From contig CACJCN010000001.1 in the NCBI GenBank assembly GCA_902591925.1, positions 177,794 through 241,793 of the forward strand: a stretch of DNA of 64,000 nt, read 5' to 3'. The position numbers and the translations under genes were made by a program. Shown here piece after piece: positions 10,757 through 21,629 of the stretch. The notes under the pieces were generated by a model. That model made no database searches and was not told the origin of the DNA. It saw only the letters and a program-made list of their open reading frames with translations. Each line of letters starts with the position of its first letter. Position 1 is the stretch's first letter. The DNA is from an uncultured SAR86 cluster bacterium (GTDB taxonomy: Bacteria > Pseudomonadota > Gammaproteobacteria > Magnimaribacterales > D2472).

Positions 10757-11377
10757 TTAAGAATTTGGTTTTTGAAGCTCAACAACATAGTCAACTACAT
10801 TAAGTATTCTTTGATATGGGCCTCTAGGTTCAATAATATATTTTCCATCAACTATCATAATTGGTGTTGAGTTAACACGAAGCTGTCTCGCATTTTTTGT
10901 AGCTCTATTAACTCTTTGCTTTACAGTAAAGGAATTTAAATATTTTTCAGTAACCTCTGGTGCGACCCCAAATCCCTGAAGAAAGTTTTTTATAGATTTT
11001 TCACTAGATAAAAAGTTTCCTTCTTTATGCATAGAAACAAATACTGCAGAATGAACACTTGGATCGAGTTTTAAAGCTTCAATAGTATAATAAAGTGAAG
11101 CATGAAGTTCATGAATAGAACCCCATGCGACAGGCATTTTAGTAAACTTTACATCATCATCTAATTTTGATGCCCATGAATTAACGGGCGCATCAAAGTT
11201 ATAGCATGCGCCACATCCGTACCAAAATGTTTCAGTAACCTCAACAACACCATCTTTTTTTACAGGAAGTGGATTATCAACAATTCTATAATCAACTCCA
11301 AGTCTAAATTCAATATCTTCTCCACTTACGGATAGAGTAAATAAAATAAAAGTTAAGAAGGTTACTAAATATTTCAT
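10757..11377 (-). CDS. dsbA: Thiol:disulfide interchange protein, DsbA family (CGAC active site)
   Basis: 206 aa; FWYGCGACYNFD, cis-Pro STPIMIVDGKYII; adjacent to cytochrome c4. Confidence 0.88.
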   Translation of the reverse strand: MKYLVTFLTFILFTLSVSGEDIEFRLGVDYRIVDNPLPVKKDGVVEVTETFWYGCGACYNFDAPVNSWASKLDDDVKFTKMPVAWGSIHELHASLYYTIEALKLDPSVHSAVFVSMHKEGNFLSSEKSIKNFLQGFGVAPEVTEKYLNSFTVKQRVNRATKNARQLRVNSTPIMIVDGKYIIEPRGPYQRILNVVDYVVELQKPNS

Positions 11378-12039
11378 TGATACAAACCGTGCATGTAATT
11401 AGCCAAGGCATCTATTTCATTATCTGTGAGATTGGCAGCAATTGATTGCATTACCAATGATGCCTCACCTGCATTTCTTTCTTTAGATCTATATGCTTTT
11501 AAAGTAGATGTTAGGTACCCTACTTGCTGTCCAGCTACAGAAGGGTAGCCAGCTAAACTGTTTCCTTGACCATAAATAGCATGACATGACGTACAAGCAG
11601 GAATTTGTTTCTTAATATTACCAAATCTATATAACTGAGTCCCAAGAGCTAGAAGATCATCATCATTTTTAGCTTGTCCTGTAGTACTTTTATATTCAGA
11701 GTAATAAGCAGCTATATGCTTCAAATCATTATCATTTAAAGTTTGTAAATATGGAGTAACTGACATCATCAAAGCATTCATTCTATCTCCATCTCTAAAA
11801 TATTTAAGTTGTTCATATAAATATCTCTGATTTTGTCCAGATAGCTTTGGCCAATCTGTGCTGATGCTATTGCCATCAGCTCCATGACATGCAGCACAGG
11901 AGTCTACTAATTTAGCTCCAATAGTTGCATCACCAGAAACAAAAATTTCTGGCAATTCTATTTCTTTAGTTTTATCATCTGCGGCATTTATGCCAGCTGA
12001 TAAGATAAAAGATATAAAAAATATTAATGAATACTTCAT
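11374..12039 (-). CDS. Cytochrome c4 (dihaem)
   Basis: Two CxxCH motifs (CAACHG, CTSCHA), signal peptide, tandem class I cytochrome halves. Confidence 0.93.
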   Translation of the reverse strand: MKYSLIFFISFILSAGINAADDKTKEIELPEIFVSGDATIGAKLVDSCAACHGADGNSISTDWPKLSGQNQRYLYEQLKYFRDGDRMNALMMSVTPYLQTLNDNDLKHIAAYYSEYKSTTGQAKNDDDLLALGTQLYRFGNIKKQIPACTSCHAIYGQGNSLAGYPSVAGQQVGYLTSTLKAYRSKERNAGEASLVMQSIAANLTDNEIDALANYMHGLYQ

Positions 12040-12107
12040 CGAATAAATAAATGTGTGTCTAGTAAGTGTGTATTATAAACATAGGTTGATATGATATAAA
12101 CGATTTA

Positions 12108-12695
12108 ATGAAAAACCTTTTTAAAAAAACTGAGTTTGTTTTTGGAGTAACAAACTATAAAAATCTTCCAAAGGATTCCGGATTTGAAATTTTGCTAGCT
12201 GGTAGATCTAATGCAGGAAAATCAAGCGCATTAAATACACTTACAGATAATAAAAAATTAGCAAGGATTAGCAAAACCCCAGGCAGAACAACAGAAATTA
12301 ACTTCTTTAAAGTAAATGAAAATTTGAAGCTATTGGATTTACCAGGATATGGATTTGCAAAATCTAGTAAGGCAAAAAAGCAAGATTGGGGACCATTGTT
12401 GGGACAATACTTCCAAAAAAGACAAGCTCTCACTGCAGTTGTTATATTTATGGACATTCGTCATCCTCTTAAAGAAAGTGACTGGGACATGATTCAGCTT
12501 TGCAGAGATTTCAACGTTCCTTTTCTACCAGTTCTTACAAAAAGCGATAAATTATCAAACAATAAAATTGCAACTACTATTAAAAATGTTAAAACTAAAA
12601 TTCATGAAGTAGATGCTTTGGCTATTTCGTCTCGAAATGGAACAGGTTTTGACAAGTTTTCTGCTGAAATATTAAAATTTATTCCACAATGTTAG
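12108..12695 (+). CDS. engB: Ribosome biogenesis GTP-binding protein EngB/YsxC
   Basis: AGRSNAGKSSALN, DLPGYGFAK, LTKSDKL. Confidence 0.95.
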   Translation: MKNLFKKTEFVFGVTNYKNLPKDSGFEILLAGRSNAGKSSALNTLTDNKKLARISKTPGRTTEINFFKVNENLKLLDLPGYGFAKSSKAKKQDWGPLLGQYFQKRQALTAVVIFMDIRHPLKESDWDMIQLCRDFNVPFLPVLTKSDKLSNNKIATTIKNVKTKIHEVDALAISSRNGTGFDKFSAEILKFIPQC

Positions 12696-13192
12696 ATTAT
12701 CAGAATCAAAACTGTGACCTTACTTTGCAAGAAGCTCTAGAGTCTTATTACAACTCTTTCCCTGATACTAAAGAAATATTAGAAGATAATGATGATTCTG
12801 GAACTCTTCTAAGAGATCACGACTGTACTCACGTAATTTTTGGGCTAGATATATCTCTAGAGCAAGAGTCTATTCTTGATACCTGGGTATTATGGGGCAG
12901 TAAATGGGAATTGAAATACATATTAGGCTATCAAAAGCTCCCTCAGATAAAGCAACTATATAAAGACTTAATAAAAGAAATAGGATATTTTGGATTAATT
13001 AAAATTATTTGGAAGCTTGGTAGAATTAAAAGAAAGGTGATGTTTAGAGCTTTTAAAATGAAAAAAAAATGGCCATTTAAAATGCCCGAAGAGTATCTCT
13101 CAATGAAAGTTTCAGATCTAAGAAACATGCATGGTATTAAAATTCTTCTTCCTGAGGAAATGAATTACATTCCATTAGAAAGAGCTAATTAA
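12689..13192 (+). CDS. Coq4-like ubiquinone biosynthesis protein
   Basis: 167 aa with HDCTHVIFGLDISLEQE, an exact HDxxHx11E Coq4 metal motif. Confidence 0.7.
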   Translation: MLDYQNQNCDLTLQEALESYYNSFPDTKEILEDNDDSGTLLRDHDCTHVIFGLDISLEQESILDTWVLWGSKWELKYILGYQKLPQIKQLYKDLIKEIGYFGLIKIIWKLGRIKRKVMFRAFKMKKKWPFKMPEEYLSMKVSDLRNMHGIKILLPEEMNYIPLERAN

Positions 13193-14098
13193 TTGAAAAA
13201 AGTTTTCTTTCTTTTTTCAATATTTATTCTTATTCCAGTTTGCTTGTATCTTGCTCTTGATAGAGAAAACATTGACATAAATGAATTTAGATTAAATTCT
13301 GGATACGAAGAAGTTAAGTTAAGTGATGGTATAACCTCTTATAAAGACATTGGAGATAAAAATAACAAAGTTATTGTTTTAGTTCATGGTGCTACCTTTG
13401 GATCACTAGCATATGAGGAATATGTAAATGTCTTTATTAAAAATAACTATAGAGTAATAACCTATGATCAGTATGGCAGAGGCTATTCAGATAGAATACA
13501 CAATGACATAAGCATTGAGCTTATGGAAAGACAACTTAAAGAGCTGATTGAGCATTGTAAAGTTGAGGATGTAATATTATATGGTGTCTCTTTTGGTGCT
13601 GCGGTTGTAGCTAAATATGCCGCAAATAATCCAGAAAACATTAGTTTCATTGGTTACCAAGTTCCACTTATTAATTCTGCAAATATTCCACTGTTATCAA
13701 TAGTAAAGATTCCTTTATATGGTGACTTGTTAACAAGAGGATTTTTAGTTCCTGGTGTTTTAAAAAGAATAGAAGATTATGAAGATTTAATGAGTAAAAA
13801 ACTACTAGATCATTACATTGGACAATTTAATGTGGAAGGAACTGAAAAATTTTTTAAAAAGTTCTTTTTAGGCAATGCCACAGGAAATAGGCTTGAAGAT
13901 CATAGTATTATCGGAAATAAGTCTATACCAATTTATTTTGCATATGCAGAAGATGATACTGAAATAGATTCTAAGCTGGTTGAAGATGCTATTAAACTAT
14001 ATCAAAATCCAGTAGTTAAAAAATATTCTGGTGGTCATTTTTTTGCATCTGGTATAGAAAGAGAGGTTGCTCAGGAATTCATTGATAGTATTAAGTGA
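13193..14098 (+). CDS. Alpha/beta hydrolase (TTG start)
   Basis: LVHGATFGS oxyanion region, GVSFGAA nucleophile elbow, terminal GGHFF His. Confidence 0.85.
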   Translation: MKKVFFLFSIFILIPVCLYLALDRENIDINEFRLNSGYEEVKLSDGITSYKDIGDKNNKVIVLVHGATFGSLAYEEYVNVFIKNNYRVITYDQYGRGYSDRIHNDISIELMERQLKELIEHCKVEDVILYGVSFGAAVVAKYAANNPENISFIGYQVPLINSANIPLLSIVKIPLYGDLLTRGFLVPGVLKRIEDYEDLMSKKLLDHYIGQFNVEGTEKFFKKFFLGNATGNRLEDHSIIGNKSIPIYFAYAEDDTEIDSKLVEDAIKLYQNPVVKKYSGGHFFASGIEREVAQEFIDSIK

Positions 14099-14107
14099 TA
14101 TATCAGG

Positions 14108-16780
14108 TTAATGAGCTTCATTCCAGTTATTTCCAATAGCAGCTTCAGCTATTAGAGGAATATTTAATTTAACAGTTTTCTCCATAGTGTCTTTCATTTT
14201 TTGCATGATCATATCAGCGTTATCTTTTGGACACTCAAAAACTAATTCATCGTGAACCTGCATAATCATTTTTACTTCTTGCATTTCATTTAGTAAAAGC
14301 TGATCTATGTCGAGCATAGCCTTCTTAATAATATCTGCTGCTGATCCTTGAAGTGGAGCGTTAATGGCAGCCCTTTCCGCTGCTTGTCTTCTTAAACCAT
14401 TAGCTGCGTTGATTTCATTTAAATAAAGTCGTCTACCCATAATCGTTTCAACAAACTTATCTTCCTTTGCTTTTGCTTTTATATTATCCATATAATCCCG
14501 AACACCTGTATATCTCGCAAAATATGTATCTAAATATTCTTGTGCTTCGCCTCTTGAAATTCCAAGTTGTCTTGTTAATCCAAAAGCAGACATTCCATAC
14601 ATTAACCCAAAATTAATCGCTTTAGCGCTTCTTCTTTGATCTTGAGAAACATCTTCAATTGAAACTCCAAAAACCTCAGCCGCTGTTGAAGAGTGAACGT
14701 CGATATCATTATTAAATGCATTAGTTAAATTTTTGTCATCTGATAAATGAGCCATTATCCTAAGTTCTATTTGAGAGTAATCTGCTGATATTAATATATT
14801 GCCTTTCTCAGGAACAAAAGCCTCTCTAATTCTTCGGCCTTCAGCAGTTTTTATAGGTATATTTTGTAAATTTGGTTCAGTAGATGACAACCTGCCAGTT
14901 GAAGTTACGGCTTGTTGATATGATGTATGAATTCTTTTTGTCTTGGGATTTTCAATATTTATTAAGCTATCTGTATAAGTAGACTTTAATTTTGCTAGCG
15001 TCCTATATTGCAGAATAATTTTTGGCAATTCGTATTCTTCAGATAATCTTTGAAGTGTGTCCTCATTTGTAGATGGTTGACCTTTGGGTGTTTTTTTTAG
15101 TACAGGTAATCCTAATTTTTCATATAGTATTTCTAGAAGTTGCTTTGGAGAATCTAAATTAAATTCTTCACCAGCAATCTTAAAGGCTGCAGAAGATAAT
15201 TCATCAATCTTTTCACTCAACTCCTTAGAGTGGTTAGCTAATTTGTTCTTATCAATTTTTGCACCATTTTGTTCAACTCTTGATAAAACATGAACAAGCG
15301 GATATTCAAGATCCTCCAGTAACTTTTCCTGAATGGGCTTTTCTTTTAGCAATGGAGATAAAACGTTAAATAGTCTTAAAGTAATATCTGCATCCTCAGC
15401 AGCATAATCAGTGGCTACATCTAATTTAACTTGGGCAAAACTTATTTGTTTGGAGGCAGTTCCAGTTACATCGGTGTATTTTGTAGTTGTATAGTTTAAA
15501 TAATAATCAGCTAGTCTATCCATACCATGTCTTGTGGCTGTGCTATTTAATACATATGACATTAACATTGTATCTGCCAAAAACTTTGTTATGTTAATAC
15601 CGTGTCTTGATAATATTGGAATATCAAATTTTAGATTCTGCCCAACAATCTTATCTTGATTTTCTTCTATAACAGGGCCAAGGACTGTAATCACCTCATC
15701 CATAGATAATTGTTTTGGGCAACCTTCATAATCATGTCCAATTGGAATATAACAACCTTCGTTTTCTGCTACTGAGAGAGATATCCCTAACATGTTAGCA
15801 GAAACAGTTTGGACAGAATCTGTTTCAGTATCTATTGCAAAGGCTTTTGATTTCTTTATTTTATTAATCCAGGAATTTAGATCTTTTTTGCTAAGGACTG
15901 TTTGATATTTTCCATTTTTTTTAGGAGCCTGCTCATCTTTATCTTTGTTTATTGGTGCAAATTCTAAATCTTTAAAAATTTTATCTAGCTCTTCTTGGTT
16001 TGGATTTAGTTTTAAAAGATCTTCAAACTTTACATTTAAATCAACATCTTCCTTTAAGGAAACGAGGTCAACATTTCTTTGAAGTTCACTTAAGCTGTTT
16101 CTTAAATTATCTCCAACAACTCCTTTTATCAAGTCAGCATTTTTTATAACTCCATCCAAATTGCTATATTCGTTAAGCCACTTTGCAGCAGTTTTTTGAC
16201 CTACTTTTGGAACACCTGGGATGTTATCTGATGAATCACCAACAAGAGCTAGCATGTCTCTTATTTGATTAGGTTTTACGCCAAACTTTTCAAATACCTT
16301 TTTCTCATTGAAAATTTCATGCTTCATAGTATTCATTAAAGTTGTGTCTGGGTCTTCAACAAGTTGCATTAAATCTTTATCTAAGGATGAAACAACACAT
16401 TTATATTTAGCATCTTTTGCCATTCTGGTTATTGTTGCTATAACATCATCTGCTTCAACACCTTCGATTTCGATAAGTGGAAATCCTATAGCCCTACAAA
16501 TTGATTTGACTGGATCTAATTGCAATCTAAGTTCATCAGGCATGGGGGGTCTGTTTGCTTTATACTCCGAATAAATTTCGTTTCTAAAAGTTTTTCCTTT
16601 TGCATCAAATACAACAATGATAGGTGAGCCCTCACTGTCTTTTTTTAAATTCAGAAGCATATTTGTAACGCCTTTTACTGCGCCAGTTGGCTGTCCTTTT
16701 GAAGTGCTTAGTGGTGGCATAGCATGAAAGGCTCTATATAAATAAGACGATCCATCTATGATAAAAATTCTATTTTTCAT
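14108..16780 (-). CDS. polA: DNA polymerase I
   Basis: 890 aa; 5'-3' exo N-terminus, FAIDTETDSV 3'-5' exo, SADYSQIELRIMAHLS, QVHDELVFE. Confidence 0.98.
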   Translation of the reverse strand: MKNRIFIIDGSSYLYRAFHAMPPLSTSKGQPTGAVKGVTNMLLNLKKDSEGSPIIVVFDAKGKTFRNEIYSEYKANRPPMPDELRLQLDPVKSICRAIGFPLIEIEGVEADDVIATITRMAKDAKYKCVVSSLDKDLMQLVEDPDTTLMNTMKHEIFNEKKVFEKFGVKPNQIRDMLALVGDSSDNIPGVPKVGQKTAAKWLNEYSNLDGVIKNADLIKGVVGDNLRNSLSELQRNVDLVSLKEDVDLNVKFEDLLKLNPNQEELDKIFKDLEFAPINKDKDEQAPKKNGKYQTVLSKKDLNSWINKIKKSKAFAIDTETDSVQTVSANMLGISLSVAENEGCYIPIGHDYEGCPKQLSMDEVITVLGPVIEENQDKIVGQNLKFDIPILSRHGINITKFLADTMLMSYVLNSTATRHGMDRLADYYLNYTTTKYTDVTGTASKQISFAQVKLDVATDYAAEDADITLRLFNVLSPLLKEKPIQEKLLEDLEYPLVHVLSRVEQNGAKIDKNKLANHSKELSEKIDELSSAAFKIAGEEFNLDSPKQLLEILYEKLGLPVLKKTPKGQPSTNEDTLQRLSEEYELPKIILQYRTLAKLKSTYTDSLINIENPKTKRIHTSYQQAVTSTGRLSSTEPNLQNIPIKTAEGRRIREAFVPEKGNILISADYSQIELRIMAHLSDDKNLTNAFNNDIDVHSSTAAEVFGVSIEDVSQDQRRSAKAINFGLMYGMSAFGLTRQLGISRGEAQEYLDTYFARYTGVRDYMDNIKAKAKEDKFVETIMGRRLYLNEINAANGLRRQAAERAAINAPLQGSAADIIKKAMLDIDQLLLNEMQEVKMIMQVHDELVFECPKDNADMIMQKMKDTMEKTVKLNIPLIAEAAIGNNWNEAH

Positions 16781-16843
16781 GTTTAGCTTTTATATAATGT
16801 ATTATGACTCTTGTTTTTCTATAATGGAAAAAATTAAAGAAAA

Positions 16844-17362
16844 ATGTATAACAAAATATCAGCAATTGTTAAAAATATTTTCCAAAACTATTTTGAACTG
16901 TCGGTTATGTTTTCTGCTTTAGCAATCATTTTTGCAGCGATAATAATGGATCAGGTTATGTATTTACAGGCCTGTCCCTTATGTATACTTACTAGATATG
17001 TTTTTGGATTAGTGGCAATTTCTGGGTTGCTAGGATATTTAATTAATAAGCAGTTTATAAGTGCTATATTAATTACAATTTCTTCTTTGATTGGATTATT
17101 CGTAACCTCAAGACAAATATATATTCAAAGCATGTCTTTGGATGAATTGTTCAACCTATCAGGTTGTGGAATGCCTTTTCATGCTCAAGTAGATTATTTT
17201 GGGCTCATTGAAGCTATAAATATGACACTTGCCGGTGGTCCAAGTTGTGCTGAGGATGGGTGGAGATTTATTTTTAACTTTGCAGAGTATGGCTTTATAT
17301 TTTTTGCAACTTACCTAATCGCTACAATTTTTAAGTATAGAGGTTTAATTAAATTAGCCTAA
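16844..17362 (+). CDS. dsbB: Disulfide bond formation protein B
   Basis: Four TM helices, CPLC motif, second Cys pair (SGCGMP / GPSCAED). Confidence 0.88.
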   Translation: MYNKISAIVKNIFQNYFELSVMFSALAIIFAAIIMDQVMYLQACPLCILTRYVFGLVAISGLLGYLINKQFISAILITISSLIGLFVTSRQIYIQSMSLDELFNLSGCGMPFHAQVDYFGLIEAINMTLAGGPSCAEDGWRFIFNFAEYGFIFFATYLIATIFKYRGLIKLA

Positions 17363-17482
17363 TTTTGTAGCATAACTACATCTTTTTATCTTTCTAAACC
17401 GCTTTAATATAACAAATTTATAGATTGTTGACTTAATGATGCTTTAATTTTTTAATACACTACATAATAATTCTAAATATTG

Positions 17483-17565
17483 CTAACGAATAAAATATTA
17501 TAGGTACATAATTATCACCTCAACATATATAATTATTCCCCCCAAGTACCTATAATATTTGTTAG
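17483..17565 (+). promoter_or_regulatory. Inverted repeat / predicted 5'UTR hairpin abutting the pckA start
   Basis: 15-bp perfect arms AAATATTATAGGTAC (17493-17507) and GTACCTATAATATTT (17546-17560), plus outer CTAAC (17483-17487) / GTTAG (17561-17565); pckA ATG at 17570. Confidence 0.6.
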
Positions 17566-17569
17566 TAAT

Positions 17570-19120
17570 ATGAACACCCAACCAAATACCTCGGAAGCAC
17601 TAATCTTGAGCAATGAAGAGCTTATACAAGAAGCTGTAAATAACGATGAAGGTGTTATTGCTTCTAATGGTGCATTTTCAACATCTACTGGAGAAAGAAC
17701 CGGAAGAAGTCCTAATGACAGATTTATTGTTAAAGAAGCAGGAACAAAAAATCTTATTGATTGGGGTGAAATTAACAAACCTTTTGAAGAAGAAAAATTT
17801 GATGCATTATGGAATAAAGTAGAAACATATCTAGCTGAAAAAAATAGATATATTTCTAACGTTCATGTGGGTTCTCATGATGAGCATTATTTGCCGGTGA
17901 AAGTTACAACAGAAACTGCGTGGCATTCTTTATTTTCTAGGCTTATTTTTGTAGCTACCGATGATTATAATCCGGCCAATAAGCAAGAGTGGCAGATAAT
18001 AAGTGCTGCTAATTTTGTTTGCGACCCCTCTGAAGACGGAACAAATTCTGATGGTTGTGTGATTATAAATTTTGCAAAAAGAAAAGTTATTCTTGCTGGT
18101 ATGAAATATGCAGGTGAAATGAAAAAATCTATGTTTTCCGTCCAAAATTTTCTTCTTCCAGAAAAAGGTGTTCTGCCAATGCATTGCTCTGCAAATGTAA
18201 ATTCTAATGGAAACGTAGCTTTATTTTTTGGTTTATCTGGTACAGGAAAAACTACGCTATCAGCTGATCCTAAATGTTCACTCATAGGAGATGATGAACA
18301 TGGGTGGAGCAAAGGCTCAGTTTTTAACTTTGAAGGCGGGTGTTATGCAAAAACAATTAATTTAACTGAAGAAAATGAGCCTGTAATTTATAAAGCTATC
18401 AAACATGGAAGTGTTATAGAGAATGTTTTTATAAATGAAGATGGCACGCCTGACTATAGTAATACTTCGCTTTCTGAAAATGGAAGATGTTGTTATCCAA
18501 GGTCTCACATTAAAAATGCTGTTGACAGCAATGCAGCTGGCGAGCCAAAAACAGTCATTTTTTTAACTTGTGATCTTACAGGTCTTATCCCTCCTGTCTC
18601 ATTATTATCTAAAGAAGCAGCCGCGTATCACTTCTTGAGTGGATATACAGCTAAGGTTGGTTCAACTGAAATGGGATCTGGATCTGATATAGAATCAACT
18701 TTTTCAACGTGTTTTGGGGCACCGTTTTTTCCTAGGCCTGCAAATGAGTATGCAGACCTTTTAATGGAGCGCATAGAGGGTTTTAATTCTAAAGTTTTTC
18801 TTGTAAATACCGGTTGGACTGGAGGCCCTTATGGAGTAGGAACTAGATTTAAGATACCCACTACGAGAAGAATTGTTAATGCAATTCAGGATGGTGAGCT
18901 TGATAATGTTGAAACAACAACTCTTCCTGGATTAAATTTATCTGTGCCCTTAAAAGTTGATGGAGTAGATAGTGAATTACTAAATCCGATTAATACATGG
19001 AAAAATAAAGACGAATACAAAAAATATCTTTCAGAATTAATTACAAAATTTCAAGAAAACTTCAAAAAATTTAATGCAAAACCTGAAATAGTAAAAGCTG
19101 GTCCAGGGTTTAATGACTAA
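17570..19120 (+). CDS. pckA: Phosphoenolpyruvate carboxykinase (ATP)
   Basis: 516 aa; [14 protein letters not shown]-loop, [26 protein letters not shown]. Confidence 0.98.
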   Translation: MNTQPNTSEALILSNEELIQEAVNNDEGVIASNGAFSTSTGERTGRSPNDRFIVKEAGTKNLIDWGEINKPFEEEKFDALWNKVETYLAEKNRYISNVHVGSHDEHYLPVKVTTETAWHSLFSRLIFVATDDYNPANKQEWQIISAANFVCDPSEDGTNSDGCVIINFAKRKVILAGMKYAGEMKKSMFSVQNFLLPEKGVLPMHCSANVNSNGNVALFFGLSGTGKTTLSADPKCSLIGDDEHGWSKGSVFNFEGGCYAKTINLTEENEPVIYKAIKHGSVIENVFINEDGTPDYSNTSLSENGRCCYPRSHIKNAVDSNAAGEPKTVIFLTCDLTGLIPPVSLLSKEAAAYHFLSGYTAKVGSTEMGSGSDIESTFSTCFGAPFFPRPANEYADLLMERIEGFNSKVFLVNTGWTGGPYGVGTRFKIPTTRRIVNAIQDGELDNVETTTLPGLNLSVPLKVDGVDSELLNPINTWKNKDEYKKYLSELITKFQENFKKFNAKPEIVKAGPGFND

Positions 19121-20618
19121 TGCATTACTAAAAAATAGATTAAATAATTTAAAAGACTCAGGTTTCTTTAAAAATCTAATTATTAAAAGAGGTATAGAGA
19201 AAGAATTTTTTAGAGTAGATAACGAGGGTAATATATCTGAAAAACCTCATCCAGAAGCTTTGGGGTCTGCTCTTACAAATAAATTTATAACTACAGATTT
19301 CGCAGAGGCACAGCTCGAGCTAGTTACACCCACATTTGAAGATGTTAATGATCTTTATAATTTTTTATATTCTCTTCACGTATTTGTAGGACAAAATATT
19401 GATGATAATGAGATGTTATGGCCTTTTTCAATGCCTCCACAAATTGAAAATGAATCAGATATAAATTTGGGCTTTTATCACCAAAGCAACATTGGACTGC
19501 TTAAGCATGTATATAGAAAAGGACTAAAAGTAAGATATGGACCAACCATGCAATGCGTTTCTGGTATGCACTATAACTTTTCAATACATCCTGACTCTCT
19601 TACTTTTTTAACTAATTCAAATAATCAAGTTGATATTGATGAAGCCTATCTTGGATTAATAAGAAACTTTAAAAGATTGTTTTGGTTTGTGCTTCTAGAA
19701 TTTGGTCAAACGAATGTAGTTGATAAGTCTTTTGTTAATAATAGAGAACATAAACTAGAAAAGCTTAACTCTAACGATATGTATCTTTTAGATGCAACGT
19801 CTTTAAGAATGAGTGATATAGGATATCAAAGTAAGGCTCAGAAAAATTTGAATATTAAATATAACTCGTTGTCAGGTTTTCTAAAAAAGATAAAGGATGC
19901 AATTACTGTTCCTTACAAGGACTTTGAAGCACTTGGTTTGTTAGATTCTAATGATGAATACCATCAGATCTCAAATGGAATTATTCAAATAGAAAACGAA
20001 TATTATGATGCTATAAGGCCTAAAAGATCATCTTTAAATGGCTTGAGGCCATACAATCTTTTAAAAGAATATGGAATTGAGTATCTTGAGGTCAGAGGTG
20101 TTGATCTATTGCCTGATAACATAACTGGTACATCAGTTCATCACATGCAATTTTTAGATATTATTCTTATTTATTGTTTAATCGATCAAAGTCCTAAGAT
20201 ATCAGATGATGAGAAAGAAAAAATTGATTTAAACGATTCAAAAGTTATTTATAAAGGAAGAGATAATGATACAAATATAGATAAAAACAATCGGGTGGTA
20301 AATATCAATGAGGCAAGAAATGAAATAATTGATGATCTTAAGCTAGTTGCATCTTTTTTTGAGAATAGTGAATCATTCATAGAATCTATTGAGTATGTTA
20401 TTGGCTCAGTAAAAGGAAAAATACCTGATAATAGCTTTCATTCAGATGGTGTTAAAAAAGCTAAAGAAAATATTAAAATTTTAAGATCTGATGGTTCATT
20501 AAATTTAGATGGTATAAAAAAAGAAGCAGAGTTATCATTAAATAAATTAAAAGAAATTCCAGAAAATACAAACGAAGAAATGAATGAATTCGTTAAAAAC
20601 TACAACTTAAAGTTATAG
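19113..20618 (+). CDS. gshA: Glutamate-cysteine ligase (type 1)
   Basis: 501 aa; [47 protein letters not shown]. Confidence 0.95.
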   Translation: MTNALLKNRLNNLKDSGFFKNLIIKRGIEKEFFRVDNEGNISEKPHPEALGSALTNKFITTDFAEAQLELVTPTFEDVNDLYNFLYSLHVFVGQNIDDNEMLWPFSMPPQIENESDINLGFYHQSNIGLLKHVYRKGLKVRYGPTMQCVSGMHYNFSIHPDSLTFLTNSNNQVDIDEAYLGLIRNFKRLFWFVLLEFGQTNVVDKSFVNNREHKLEKLNSNDMYLLDATSLRMSDIGYQSKAQKNLNIKYNSLSGFLKKIKDAITVPYKDFEALGLLDSNDEYHQISNGIIQIENEYYDAIRPKRSSLNGLRPYNLLKEYGIEYLEVRGVDLLPDNITGTSVHHMQFLDIILIYCLIDQSPKISDDEKEKIDLNDSKVIYKGRDNDTNIDKNNRVVNINEARNEIIDDLKLVASFFENSESFIESIEYVIGSVKGKIPDNSFHSDGVKKAKENIKILRSDGSLNLDGIKKEAELSLNKLKEIPENTNEEMNEFVKNYNLKL

Positions 20619-20627
20619 GGGGAAATT

Positions 20628-21626
20628 ATGAAAGCTTTACAATGTGTCGAGCTGGGCATGCCAGATAAATTACAAATTAATGAGGTGCCTGATCCTGAAA
20701 TTCTACCTGGACATGTGCTAATTAATAATAAAGCTGGTAGTGTTAACTTTCCTGATGTTTTGATGATACAAGGGCTATATCAATTTCAACCAGAACTACC
20801 TTTTACCCCCGGAGGTGAATCATCAGGTACAGTTGAAGCAGTCGCTGAAGATGTAAAAAATTTAAAAGTGGGTGATAGAGTATTTGCAATGACTGGTTTG
20901 GGGGCTTTTGCTGAAAAGATTGTTGTTCCAGAAACAGCTGCTGTAAAAATACCAGACTCTATGAGCTTTGAAACTGCAGCTGCTTTACCAATGACGTATG
21001 GCACATCCCTATATGCTCTCAAACAAAGAGCGGATTTGAAGGAAGGAGAAACTTTGTTAGTTCTAGGAGCAGCCGGAGGTGTTGGTCTTGCTACTGTAGA
21101 GCTTGGAAAAGCTATGGGAGCTAAAGTCATAGCTGCAGCATCAACTGAAGAAAAAATTAATCTTTGTAAAAATCATGGCGCTGATGAAGCTTTTATTTAT
21201 CCATCAGGAAAACTTGATAGAGATCAGCAAAAGGAACTCTCATCTAAAATAAAAGAATTAACAGGGGGCATTGGAGCTAATGTTGTTTATGATCCGATTG
21301 GCGATTCATATTCAGAGCCTTGTATCAGAGCTACTGCATGGGATGGGAGATATTTAGTAATTGGATTTGCAGCAGGTGAAATTCCAAAAATTCCAATCAA
21401 TCTTGCTCTACTAAAGGGTATGAAAATTGTTGGAGTTTTCTGGGGTGCATGGGTTGGAATGTTCCCTGAAGAGAATAAAAAGAATTTTGAAGAGCTGTTT
21501 AAACTTCACTCGGATGGAAAAATTAATCCAGAAGTCTCTGATTCATTTAGTTTAGATGATGGTGCACAAGCAATTGCTCACCTTAAAGACAGAAAGGCTA
21601 AAGGCAAAGTAATTATTAAAATATAA
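20628..21626 (+). CDS. NADPH:quinone oxidoreductase family (zinc-independent MDR)
   Basis: 332 aa; GAAGGVGLATVELGKAMGAKVIAAAS, KGKVIIKI C-terminus. Confidence 0.92.
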   Translation: MKALQCVELGMPDKLQINEVPDPEILPGHVLINNKAGSVNFPDVLMIQGLYQFQPELPFTPGGESSGTVEAVAEDVKNLKVGDRVFAMTGLGAFAEKIVVPETAAVKIPDSMSFETAAALPMTYGTSLYALKQRADLKEGETLLVLGAAGGVGLATVELGKAMGAKVIAAASTEEKINLCKNHGADEAFIYPSGKLDRDQQKELSSKIKELTGGIGANVVYDPIGDSYSEPCIRATAWDGRYLVIGFAAGEIPKIPINLALLKGMKIVGVFWGAWVGMFPEENKKNFEELFKLHSDGKINPEVSDSFSLDDGAQAIAHLKDRKAKGKVIIKI

Positions 21627-21629
21627 AGA

